Shown here: positions 36,163-45,553 of the stretch, piece after piece | How the letters are laid out: the number at the start of each line of letters is the position of its first letter | Numbering within the stretch: position 1 is the first letter of the stretch | Assembly (NCBI GenBank): GCA_014871385.1 | Contig: CM026431.1 | Location: 6,380,842-6,444,841 of the forward strand | Direction of reading: 5' to 3' | DNA from: Ceratodon purpureus | Lineage: Eukaryota; Streptophyta; Bryopsida; Pseudoditrichales; Ditrichaceae | Length of the DNA stretch: 64,000 nt | Made by a program: the position numbers and the translations under genes | The notes under the pieces: model-generated | Databases searched by the model: none | Told to the model about the DNA's origin: nothing | Seen by the model: only the letters and a program-made list of their open reading frames with translations

Positions 36163-37728
36163 CTAAGCTGAGACCTCTGTCTTTGCTTCCTCGACTATCA
36201 GATTCTTCTTTGAAACTATAGATTCCCAAGTTCGTTCAGGTCCATCTTCTACGTACTTCCAACACCGTTTATTTGCTCCACTAATCTTCTGTAACTTTCC
36301 TGCCTCTTCACCTGCGCATATCCAATAAACAAGGTGCAACGCCATCGTCACGCACAGAAAGAGATAGTCGATCAGTCAAATTAATCATATGAATTTTGAT
36401 GCTCTTGCGTATTGCAACATGCTAGGCGAGATCATCCAGAGCAAAACATGTATCAACTTCTTCACAAAAATGAACCCTGGTTGTGATTCTACAAACAAAC
36501 AAGACTCTCGTGAATCTTTACTCTTTACGACCATACCATAGACACTCACAAATGCTTGAAAATTAGCTGAAGCTCACATCTAAAATTTGCGACTAAGAGC
36601 AACAGCTTTTCAGAACCCCCAGCAAATTTATACTCACAGAAAGTAATAACAATCCCAGAGTTGGATGTTAAAGTCCAGCAAAATTTATATGAAACCGTCA
36701 CGCCTGGCCATCATAATTATTTTTGTTATTGACAGAATAGCGAGTCAAATGAGATAATACTTGCCTTCTTCGTGATATATGCCCCATGCAGCTCCATGCC
36801 CGGCATCCTTCAAAAAGAAAATAAAAACAACAAATCAACAATACGTCAGCTTTGCCACAAACCACATGAAACAAAGCGTTCTTAAAATCCTGGAATCCGC
36901 TGCTAAGAAAGCGCGCCTTCCGAATTCACAGCAAACGGCCTGTAATCTATTGACGGCACACTATTCACAGCAAAAACATTCGTTTCCTAGTCCATATATT
37001 AAAGTCCAGATGTTCCTTCAAGCTAAACCTCAATTGCGATGCCATAATTCGACTCAAAAATAGAAGCTGTACACGCCTAGCACTATACCATTGCCGCACC
37101 ACCAAGATCAAGGATCGAAACTAAATACAAAAGACCATCCAATTCTGAAATAACAACTTCAGAAGGAGAATGCAATTCGTGTCCAAGATATGCGCTATTA
37201 TTTTCTACGTTGCCATTCACGACCGAACAACTCAAAGAAACAAAATCCATTCCCTCACTACCACCGAGATCAAAACACTCCACATTCACAAATTCACGAA
37301 ACTGTACTAAACCTCAGACATGCGTAAATAGAAACGCTGCATTCAATTCCGCTCACAAACGGACCCAAAAATACCTCCGCTGATGCAATTCCCGAACGAA
37401 AACCAAGATGCGAAGAAACCAAGACTAGAAGCCAAATTCGATCCTTACTAAATCCTTGCAAGTCCACAGTTCAGCTCATCCACCAACATACCTTCCGCAA
37501 CTTAATGTCTAAGAGCTTGTAATACGTCTGAGGCTTCCAATGCGTCTTGGCGACTTTATGACCCACGCCCCAGCCAGGCAGCAGCCTAGCGACGTCGAAC
37601 AGGTTCTTCTTCTTAGGATGCCCAGTCCCTGGCTTCTTCTGCACGACTTCTGTAGCAGGTTTAGCAGCTGTAGCCAGCGCCCGCCGTAGCAGGAGCATCG
37701 TGGCTGAGGTCCGCGTCCCCATCGCCAT
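36163..37728 (-). CDS. Mitochondrial ribosomal small-subunit protein mS34
   Basis: Three exons (37728-37492, 36807-36765, 36311-36163) give 142 aa. The Arg/Ala-rich start (M-L-L-L-R-R-A-L-A-T-A-A) suits a mitochondrial presequence. N-L-F-D-V-A-R-L-L-P-G-W-G-V-G-H-K-V, then Y-Y-K-L-L-D-I-K-L, and across the first intron D-A-G-H-G-A-A-W-G-I-Y, match the mS34 pattern G-V-G-x-x-V and H-G-K-A-W-G. The second intron must use a GC donor: exon 2 has to end in phase 1 as GAAG/GCAAGT, and the nearby GT at 36760 would give an immediate stop. A telo-box lies about 30-42 bp upstream of the ATG. Met at 37773 or 37722 are alternative starts. Confidence 0.8.
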
Positions 37729-37757
37729 CGCCTCTCCCACCGCTGCTGCAACTGTGA

Positions 37758-37770
37758 AAAACCCTAAACC
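37758..37770 (+). promoter_or_regulatory. Telo-box upstream of mS34
   Basis: AAACCCTAAACCC, the classic plant telo-box of translation-related genes, about 30-42 bp upstream of the chosen start codon (37728) of the minus-strand gene. Confidence 0.7.
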
Positions 37771-38560
37771 CACGAAACTGTGTGTTTAGAAACGACTCGA
37801 GTCTGAATGAGACAGACGGACCGTGCCTTTGGGTGCCTACCTTCCATGACCGAGTAAAATCCATCTCCCCCCTATGACCGTGTTGCATCCACGTCTGAAC
37901 CCTTCTTTCCAGGAAGAGTGAGTTTTCCGTTCTAACTGAACTAAATGAAACCATTTCACTGAACCATTTGGGTTCATATTTATCACGACTTTATTAAAAT
38001 TATTACTAGGGCCCTACACCAGCTCAATAGTGCATTCACTAGTTGTATGGTAATTCTAATTCACTTGTCATAAGATCTGATTCTACTTACTGCCAACGAA
38101 ATCAAAGCTGTACTGTTTGCTCACTCTGTACTAGAGGCCCACACCACACCACAATTGCAAATTCTATAATTTCATTACTTTAACCCCTCATTAACTTCAA
38201 CCCCTAAAGTTCCTTGACTATGTTTCATTAGAAAGCGCTCCAAAACTGCCATTTCCAATGTGAAAGGCATGGATTACTAAAAAAATCATTATTTTCTAAT
38301 TCCAATTTTAGGATCTTCAATTATATTATTATAGTAGATAGCTCAAAATAATTTCATCATAATCGACCGTAGAGATAGAAGATTATAGCGATTGAAATTT
38401 GAAAACAAACGTTTTTGACACAATTTTTGACTAGATCGTCACACTCTAATTTTATTTCCCTTGGACTTTTTGCATTGTGCATTTTAGAGTTTTTGGTGCA
38501 TGACAAAGAAGACAAGGTTAGCTAATTGTATAAAAAAAATACACATTGAAAACAAGTGTA
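37771..38560. other. Spacer before the pogo element
   Basis: mS34 upstream DNA followed by AT-rich sequence with no gene. The TA at 38559-38560 is the left target-site copy of the element that follows. Confidence 0.5.
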
Positions 38561-38585
38561 CCGTACTTTAGGGTCAGCTTCGTCA
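38561..38585 (+). repeat. Left terminal inverted repeat of pogo element
   Basis: 25 bp, exact reverse complement of 42207-42231. Begins CCGTACTTTAGGG directly after the TA at 38559-38560. The match ends sharply at base 26. Confidence 0.97.
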
Positions 38586-38894
38586 CCCGTCAGGCGAATA
38601 ATTAATTAATTTCAAGTTTTGACGTTCGCCACTAAAAAAAGTAATTTTTAAAATTTTGACTTTTTCAAAAAAAAAATTACTGTAAGTTCGACTTTCATCC
38701 AGAAAGTGATGAAGTTTCATTAATTCGCCATCTTGTTTTGAAAGAGACAGCCGACTTTTTAATTAACTATCCCTAAGCGTTCATTTTACTTTGCTTAACC
38801 AACCCTAATTTCACTCTTTTCCATGGAGTTTGCTTGTGCAAGTGGTTGTTTGTCAGCGTTCTTTTGTGTGTTTTAGCTTGAGAGTTATAGGTTT

Positions 38895-40724
38895 TTGATT
38901 TGGATGATTGAGAGTATCGATATGGCAAAGCAGCAGCTTTTGAGCAAGATGTTCACCATTATAGACAAAGAGGAAAGGGGGGATAGAGTTGAGCGTGAGT
39001 TTGCACAGCTGCATGTGGAGATGGAGTTGGAGCAATCAAAGAAGAAAGAAGTTCAAAAACGACCGGTGGGTAGGCCCAAGATGCGAATTGAAGCTGTACT
39101 TCTTCCAACCAAGGAGGAGAAACCAAAGGCAACACCAAGCACTACAAAAACTAGGGGGCCATACACAAACTGGTTCGTTCCATCTCTTTGGGATCCTATT
39201 TACTCAGCTGTTAGTCACCACAGAAGTCTCGGTCATGCTCTAAGGTACTTGCAAGTAAAGTACAAACTGCCTGGTCAAAACAAGAGTGTGTATGACAAAT
39301 TGACTAGAAGTTCCTTGAGAGAGTGGTTCACTAAAACGGGGGAATTAAAGGAGGGCACAAAACAATCAATCTTCAAAGAAACAGCAGTTTTTACAGGTGG
39401 TGCTCAACATTCCTATGCTTTATCTAAACATCATGAGTTAGAGGAGGAGATTATCACTTTGCTGAAGGCCCATCGTGAGGCAGGACAGCCTTTGTTTGCA
39501 ACTTCAGTGAGGACTTTAATTCGAACCCTAATTCAGAAAAGAGAACCTCACCTTCTCGATTTCGAAAGTCCAAATGGCTTTAGAGTTTCTTTAGAATGGA
39601 CAAGGGATTTTATGAGAACAAACCTAGATTGGAGCTTTAGAAAAAGCACAGGTGCAGCAAGAAAGCTTCCAGCAGATTGGGAACAGCAGGGTTTAAACAT
39701 GGCACATCGAACTGCTTACCTTGTCAAAGCTCACTCCATTCCACCTGAGTTGATAGTCAATACAGATCAAACCGGGATACACTTGGTACCAACCGGAGGG
39801 ACCCGCACTTGGGCAGAAAAGGGCTCTAAACATGTTCAAGCGCTTGGCATGGAGGATAAAAGGCAAATTACTGCAACTTTATCCTCCTCAGCTGCTGGAC
39901 AATTATTACCTCTACAGATTGTTTTTACAGGGTCAACTGAGCGGTGCCTACCTCCTCGAAATGCTGGAAGATTAATGTGTGAAGAAGCAGGTTGGCATTT
40001 GACATTCTCTGCAAATCATTGGAGCAACTTGACAACATGCAAACAATTCGTGGAGGCAGTTTTACAACCATACAGAAGAAAGCAAGTGCAAGCAATGGGG
40101 TTAGACTCAAATTCAAAGCTTGTTTGGATTTTGGACTGCTGGAGTGTGCACATTTCGCAGGAGTTTATGTCTTGGCTGAAGGTAACACATGTCGAAATTC
40201 TTCTTATCTTTGTTCCTGCGAATTGCACAAGTATCTTTCAACCTGCAGATGTGATATTACAACGTCCTTTCAAGCATGGATTTCGACAACAATTTGACCA
40301 GTACACAAGTGAGACTCTGGGTCAGCAGATTGACGAAAAAGAACTTCAAGATGTGAAGTTAGACACTAAAATTTCGGTGCTAAAACCTCTCATCCGTGGA
40401 TGGTTATGGCATGCATGGCAACATATCAACAAGCCAAGTATGATACAGAAAGGCTGGTCTATGTGTGGGTTAGATCAAGCTTTTGAACCCACATTTCAAA
40501 CAGCAGCAATGGAAGAACACATGAAAAATTCTTTGTTTAAATCAGTGGTGGATGCTGAGCAAGATTCCAGAGAAAAAGAGGATGATATAGATCCAGATCT
40601 AAGTGTTGAACTTGTAATGGAGAGAAATTTGTGCAATGTTGCAAATGTCACAGCAGAAAACAGAAAATCTACTGTTGCTAACTTGAAGGATCAGGCAAGA
40701 AAAAGGTATGTTCAACACACTTAA
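38895..40724 (+). CDS. Pogo/Jerky-like DDE transposase
   Basis: 609 aa if unspliced. An N-terminal coiled-coil-like stretch is followed by an AT-hook (R-P-V-G-R-P-K, about 56-62) and a helix-turn-helix/CENP-B-like region (about 90-250). The DDE core has D291 in I-V-N-T-D-Q-T-G-I-H, D414 in W-I-L-D-C-W-S-V-H, and D452 in I-F-Q-P-A-D-V-I-L-Q-R-P: a DD37D triad with none missing. It cuts and pastes the element at TA sites (family knowledge). Near the end the sequence AAAAG/GTATGTT at 40705/40706 is a strong donor. Joining it to the acceptor at 40817 (TTTGACCAG) replaces the last residues with about 25 others ending G-K-R-P-R-A-N-K-Q and stopping at 40893. The start could also be the Met at 38904 or 38922. 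Confidence 0.93.
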   Translation: MIWMIESIDMAKQQLLSKMFTIIDKEERGDRVEREFAQLHVEMELEQSKKKEVQKRPVGRPKMRIEAVLLPTKEEKPKATPSTTKTRGPYTNWFVPSLWDPIYSAVSHHRSLGHALRYLQVKYKLPGQNKSVYDKLTRSSLREWFTKTGELKEGTKQSIFKETAVFTGGAQHSYALSKHHELEEEIITLLKAHREAGQPLFATSVRTLIRTLIQKREPHLLDFESPNGFRVSLEWTRDFMRTNLDWSFRKSTGAARKLPADWEQQGLNMAHRTAYLVKAHSIPPELIVNTDQTGIHLVPTGGTRTWAEKGSKHVQALGMEDKRQITATLSSSAAGQLLPLQIVFTGSTERCLPPRNAGRLMCEEAGWHLTFSANHWSNLTTCKQFVEAVLQPYRRKQVQAMGLDSNSKLVWILDCWSVHISQEFMSWLKVTHVEILLIFVPANCTSIFQPADVILQRPFKHGFRQQFDQYTSETLGQQIDEKELQDVKLDTKISVLKPLIRGWLWHAWQHINKPSMIQKGWSMCGLDQAFEPTFQTAAMEEHMKNSLFKSVVDAEQDSREKEDDIDPDLSVELVMERNLCNVANVTAENRKSTVANLKDQARKRYVQHT

Positions 40725-41159
40725 CATTGATTTCAAATCTCAATTTCTGAAATACAAATTGTTAAGATAAAAATTCTAAACCTTACCACTCTTCTGTCCT
40801 CTATCCTGTTTGACCAGAAACCTGCACAACAATGGCGAAACAAGCAATCAGCAAGGTGGGAAGGGAAAAAGACCCAGGGCAAACAAACAGTAGATTGTGG
40901 AAAAGGAACGCCTTTGGTGAGTGTGAGTCTCACCTTCGGCACACTTTGTATGTCGTTTTAAATCAGATTCTTCAACCTCTTTAGCTCCATCTTTTTTTTC
41001 TACCCATAGTGGCAACCTTAATGCTGTAGTAGCGACTTCCATCTTCCAGCGGCGACCTTCATGCTGCAGCAGCAAAGGAAGACACGAGTTACTGAAGGCA
41101 AAGGAACCTACGAAGCTCTGCAAAAGGAAGGCAACGGAATGCTTAGCAGTAAGAGCGTA

Positions 41160-41820
41160 CCTTATGTTATGCAAGCGAACGTTGCTTCAGCACCGAACCT
41201 CAGCAGACCTGCAATCTTCGGCAAAAACACCTTGGGCAACAAACCCTCCATCGGCAGCAAGTCCTCCAGCGGCACCAGAGCAACATCCTCCACCCTCGGC
41301 AGACCCTCGGCCATCTTCTCACCAACGTTCGCTCGGGTTTGTCACCATCTTCTCACCCGAGCAATCTCTCGGCCATTAGTAGCAAACTCTCGGCAGCAAA
41401 CTCTCGGCAGCAAACTCTCGGCAGCAAACTCTCGGCAGCAAACTCTCGGCAGCAAACTCTCGGCAGCAAACTCTCGGCAGCAAACTCGGCAGTCCCGTAG
41501 CAGCAGACTCTCGGCAAACTGTGCCGCAATCTCTTCAGCAGACTCTCGGCGAACTTTCAACCCTTCGGCAGTCTCTCACCAGACCCTTTGCAGTTACTCT
41601 CGGCAGTCACCGGCAGTCACCAGACCCTCAGCAGTCACCGGACTCTCACCAAACCCTCACAAAACTCTCCTTAGCAAACCCTCGAACCACCAAGCGAGAT
41701 GATTCTCCAGACCGCTCCTCCAGATCACCTCTTCGGCAGGCTCTTAAAGTCACCCCGGGCACCGCCGCAGGCCCCTCGGCGGACCTCCTCCACCCTCGGC
41801 AGACCTCCTCTCCCACTTGA
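41160..41820 (+). repeat. CTCGGCAG-rich satellite-like cargo inside the pogo element
   Basis: The octamer CTCGGCAG and near variants recur throughout, and at 41387-41484 a 14-bp unit (CTCTCGGCAGCAAA) stands in seven exact tandem copies. All frames are therefore long but repetitive, so I do not call the 213-codon frame here a gene. GC content is far above that of the transposase part, pointing to a separate origin. Confidence 0.85.
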
Positions 41821-42206
41821 GCCCGTGGATCCATAAACTCTGAGGTGCGATGTGGCTGGATTCTGACTTCCATACACGATGGAATGAGCCCGTTACAATT
41901 GAGATAAGCTAATGGTATGTGTGGTCTGCGACGAGATCCACTTTCTGTGGGTGGTGCCAGGCTTGCCTCGCGCTAAAGTTCAGTTTGACTTTGCATGTGT
42001 CTTAAAAAGGGTTTAAGTTTGTCAGTGCCAGCTTTTGCTTCATGATGCAAGGGGCTCGTGAGGGAACTCCAAACATTTTTTATATTCAGTTTTTGACTTG
42101 GATTTCAAGAGATTTCGTCATTTCTCTAAATGTATTTCCTGGGTTTCCGGCATATTGACACAGTAATTTTTTAAAAATTTCGCCATTTTTGTTTTGAATT
42201 ATTTTC

Positions 42207-42231
42207 TGACGAAGCTGACCCTAAAGTACGG
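42207..42231 (-). repeat. Right terminal inverted repeat of pogo element
   Basis: 25 bp, begins TGACGAAGCTGACCC and ends AGTACGG before TA. Exact inverted match to the left end. Confidence 0.97.
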
Positions 42232-43136
42232 TAGCATGTTGGAATAATATTTTTATTGAATTGCATGCGCATGAATGCTAATTTATATTTCTTTCCTAAT
42301 TATTTCATAAAGTCCCAATCCAATTGGTCAAAGTAAAGATTGATGTCCATCATTTGAGAGGAAAAAAGAAAACTCCTCAAAAAATTAATTTTCTAACTTT
42401 TATAAAAAAGAAAAGAAGTTAGTACACTGCCCGAAACGGTGAAAAAACTTTGATATTTTGTGGAGTGAACACTTCATACTCAAAGAACTTTTTTTTTTGG
42501 GAAATCTCAAAGATGACAACATTAAGTATTTATAGAAATAATCTCAAAGGTAACAAATGTATTTAGCATGGCTACCCAAATTGCCTATTGAGCAGCACAT
42601 TTCACTTTGGATACCATAATTATTTTTAAAAATTTCTAAATTAAAAAAAAAAATTAAAAAAAAAAAAAATCCCTCAAAGTCCGCAAACATTCAAAAAGAA
42701 TTCAGAAAATCTTGATTTAAATTGAAGTCACAGGTCCCAAGTTCTAAAATAGTCTCCAGTGGGCTATTTGTCCTTCAGGGGTTAATCTTTATGCTTAATG
42801 CAGTGGTAAATATGTAGAGTTTTTGAAGTTGGACAGTTTACAACTTTATTTACTTATCAATGAACAAAAAGAAATTCACCTTGTAGATACAGAAGTACCA
42901 AACTGTCATACGCACCTGAGTGAGTCCAAATGAAGTCCCAGAAGTCAGTCCTGTGTCCCTCACAAGGTACAATAAATTCAGGATGCAGACAAATTTATCA
43001 CTGAACGCAATTCTCGGGTCGTTTTGAATTCTTCATTGTATCATATTTAAAATTTTAAAATTTATAGAAAGTATAACTTAATCTAGCTCCAGATCATGAA
43101 ATAGGATCCTGGTATCCCAAACTGAAATTCAAAAAA
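42232..43136. other. AT-rich spacer, nothing recognised
   Basis: AT-rich, with A-runs at 42645-42670 and no gene-like frame. Confidence 0.5.
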
Positions 43137-43303
43137 AGTTCATTGCCTCGCCGGCCCTGGCGGGGCTGGTGTGTCTCTGTTCTTTTTCTCTTTGCAGTAA
43201 AGGGTTCCCTTTATTTGTGTCAAAAACAAAACCAAAAAAAATTAAAAAAATTAAAAAATAAAAAATAAAAAAAATAAAAAAAGAAAGAAAGAAAGAAAGA
43301 GGT
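43137..43303 (+). mobile_element. A-tailed retroposed sequence (SINE or short LINE end)
   Basis: Body from about 43144 starts CCTCGCCGGCCCTGGCGGGG, which can fold as a hairpin. It passes into a long A-rich tail ending in (GAAA)n. GTTCATTG occurs just before the body and again just after the tail (about 43302-43309), giving a target duplication of about 8 bp. I see no clear pol III boxes, so SINE versus truncated LINE is open. Confidence 0.6.
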
Positions 43304-43756
43304 TCATTGACTAAGTTAATATTGAACATGAGTATTCTTTCTGGTATGTCAATAAACTTCAATGTCCAAGTCGCTGGACGGTTGACTCTTTCCAAACATA
43401 TTAATTATTCCCTTTGTCAACAATTTAAAAAGCTCCTAGACACTTCTCACAGACCCCACAGAATGGGCAAACAGAATCACCATTCTCCTCAGCTTGAACC
43501 TCAGGCAATGACAGGTGGTGTGGTTGCAAATAGGAGTACTAAACATTCCCTAAAACAATGTAATTTCTTCCATTCCTGCAGTCTTTATAAGTTGTTAACT
43601 ACTTTGCCAAATTGCTGTTGTGAATTCTAGCATTTCGCCCATTTCTGTTTGAAATTAGTCCACAGATGGCTGTTTTAGATTCCAAAATATAGCCAAACTT
43701 CGCAATAGCAGAGAACTATTTGTAGCCAATAATAAGTCACCTTCAAGACCTTGGAG

Positions 43757-43815
43757 CCATGGTGTTTTTTTTTTTTTTTTTTTTGGAAACAAATGAAACG
43801 CCATGGTGTTCTTAT
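43757..43815 (-). mobile_element. Tiny poly(A) retroposition, target duplication GCCATGGTGTT
   Basis: The 11-bp GCCATGGTGTT stands on both sides of a T20-class run followed by GGAAACAAATGAAAC. Read on the minus strand this is a short 3' scrap with a poly(A) tail, the hallmark of a severely 5'-truncated LINE-driven insertion. Confidence 0.7.
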
Positions 43816-44066
43816 GAAACAATACCTTCGCGGCTTTGCCAACCTGGCTGAGGAATTATATCATCACTTAGCCAAAAAGTAGAGAGTAGGCTTGACTGTA
43901 ATTTTCTCATTGATAAGGGTGTTTCATATTTGAGCCCATTGTTTCATGGTAATGTAGGTATTCCTTCTTGAATTTAGAGTTTACAAGTCACTAAAATGTC
44001 TAGATTCTAGTAAAAAATATTTTGATACAATCATTTTATTTTATTTTAGAATTGAAAACTACAATT

Positions 44067-45032
44067 TTACATAGGTTGTGAATTAATTCTACGAAAAGTA
44101 GACTTATATGATTTAGCAACATTGAGTAGATTGCTTGTTTCTTGAATATGACTTTGAATTTCATTAAGGTAATGGTTGATTTCTTGAAGGTGAATTTGAA
44201 CTAGATTAAGGCGATTATGGCTTTGATGAATTTGATCGTGGTTTTGAGAGTTGAAGTTTATGTGTGGAATTTGATTGTATACGTTGGCTATGCTCTCCAA
44301 GTAATCTGTTAAAGTATTGCCAAAATGATTGACTATGTTTTGAAGTTGAAATTCATGTTGATCAAGGAGATTGTTGATTTGAAGAGTTTGACCTAGAGTG
44401 AGGCCATTGTCCCTTTCAAAAGCTAAATAAAAAAGGTCATTTGTTTTTCCAATCTCGACTTCAATTTCATAAAAGCGATTGTATGTATACCGAAGTTCAA
44501 TTTCTGTTTCTAGACGTTGACATTCAACTGTGTAGCAGTTTATATCGTCACCTTCTCCATCAACATTTTGGTCAAAAAATCTTAAAGGCTCAAATTCATA
44601 GTTATTACTAGGACTCAATAGTTGTGGAGCAGTTGTAACACTAGGTAGTATCATCACATTTCTTGATATTGCTTGAGACGTCAAAATTGCACGGGGACAA
44701 GGTGGAATTTCAACTACATCTTCTGATTGATTTGACATAGAATTTAGAGTGCTTGGGCATTCTATAGATTCACTTGAAACTTTGTTTTCCGAAAGTTCGT
44801 TGTAGATTGGAATGATGTTGGAATTTGCTTCTAAGACTATAGATCTACATATTGGACATGGTTTAGGCTCATCTTTTAGCCATGCACATATACATGACCA
44901 ACAAAATAAATGACCACAAGGGGTGCACATGGGATCTTTCAATTCCTCCAAACAGATCCTACATTCCCAAGCCTTTTTAGAATCACCATCATATAAAAGG
45001 TTTGTGTTGGTTTGAAGTAGTGATTCTTCCAT
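44067..45032 (-). CDS. RING-HC protein, RMA/RNF5-like N-terminus with coiled-coil tail
   Basis: Intronless frame of 321 aa from ATG at 45032. A C3HC4 RING lies at residues 24-62: C-R-I-C, then C-G-H-L-F-C-W-S-C, then C-P-I-C. Its wording (D-P-x-x-T-P-C-G-H-L-F-C-W-x-C, W-L) and a following I-I-P-I-Y block are like RMA/RNF5/RNF185 ER-membrane ubiquitin ligases. Those end in membrane segments. This one instead ends in a long polar helical part rich in Asn, Gln, His and Leu, with no hydrophobic anchor, so it is probably soluble. The lack of introns suggests origin by retroposition. TATA-like sequence occurs near 45157-45173, about 130 bp upstream. The role, E2-dependent ubiquitination, is inferred from the RING alone. 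Confidence 0.8.
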   Translation of the reverse strand: MEESLLQTNTNLLYDGDSKKAWECRICLEELKDPMCTPCGHLFCWSCICAWLKDEPKPCPICRSIVLEANSNIIPIYNELSENKVSSESIECPSTLNSMSNQSEDVVEIPPCPRAILTSQAISRNVMILPSVTTAPQLLSPSNNYEFEPLRFFDQNVDGEGDDINCYTVECQRLETEIELRYTYNRFYEIEVEIGKTNDLFYLAFERDNGLTLGQTLQINNLLDQHEFQLQNIVNHFGNTLTDYLESIANVYNQIPHINFNSQNHDQIHQSHNRLNLVQIHLQEINHYLNEIQSHIQETSNLLNVAKSYKSTFRRINSQPM

Positions 45033-45156
45033 ATTGTGATTTTATCACAAAAGCGTGTATGGACTAGGCCAAATATGATAAATTGTTAAGAGGCTCTAAA
45101 TACACAAGGATTATAGGATATGAAAATATTTTGAAGCCTTTTCCATCAATTACTAC

Positions 45157-45173
45157 TATATATACTATAAAAA
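45157..45173 (-). promoter_or_regulatory. TATA-like element of the RING gene
   Basis: On the minus strand TTATAGTATATATAG lies about 125-140 bp before the start codon at 45032, a fitting distance for a plant TATA box plus a short leader. Confidence 0.4.
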
Positions 45174-45293
45174 TCAAATACTTACATTTTACATTGTCGT
45201 TTTACATTATCATTTTACTTTATTTTTTTGCTTTTATTTTGACATTTTAATTGATATTTTAAGATATCATTTTATTTGGTTTATGAATAAAGC

Positions 45294-45553
45294 AAAATAT
45301 AAATCATTTCAGTACCCTACTTTTATCATGACCCTAGTCTGAATTATAAGCTTCCGGTTATTTAGATTTGAGTCTCATAACATCATTATATACAATTTCT
45401 ACTACAATGTTGTAATATGAAAAAAAATATAAATCATTTCAGTACCCTACTTTTATCATGACCCTAGTCTGAATTATAAGCTTCCGGTTATTTAGATTTG
45501 AGTCTCATAACATCATTATATACAATTTCTACTACAATGTTGTAATATGAAAA
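45294..45553 (+). repeat. Perfect 130-bp tandem duplication
   Basis: The 120 bases at 45301-45420 recur without change at 45431-45550, with matching edges, so two full 130-bp units stand head to tail. They lie 260-520 bp upstream of the RING gene. Perfect identity implies a recent event or an assembly artefact. Confidence 0.95.

Larger units (their letters stand above)
38561..42231 (+). mobile_element. Pogo/Jerky-type DNA transposon, complete ends
   Basis: A 3,671-bp element bounded by perfect 25-bp terminal inverted repeats starting CCGTACTTTAGGGTCAGCTT. TA lies on both sides (38559-38560 and 42232-42233), the target duplication of the Tc1/mariner/pogo group. It codes one open 609-codon transposase on the plus strand, then carries about 0.8 kb of CTCGGCAG-rich DNA with no clear gene. 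Perfect ends, an open frame and exact TA flanks suggest a young, possibly active copy. Confidence 0.95.

Noticed and set aside
41061-41702. 213-codon protein gene
   Set aside because: The frame is open only because a 14-bp repeat and CTCGGCAG words avoid stops; composition is purely repetitive and it lies inside the transposon.
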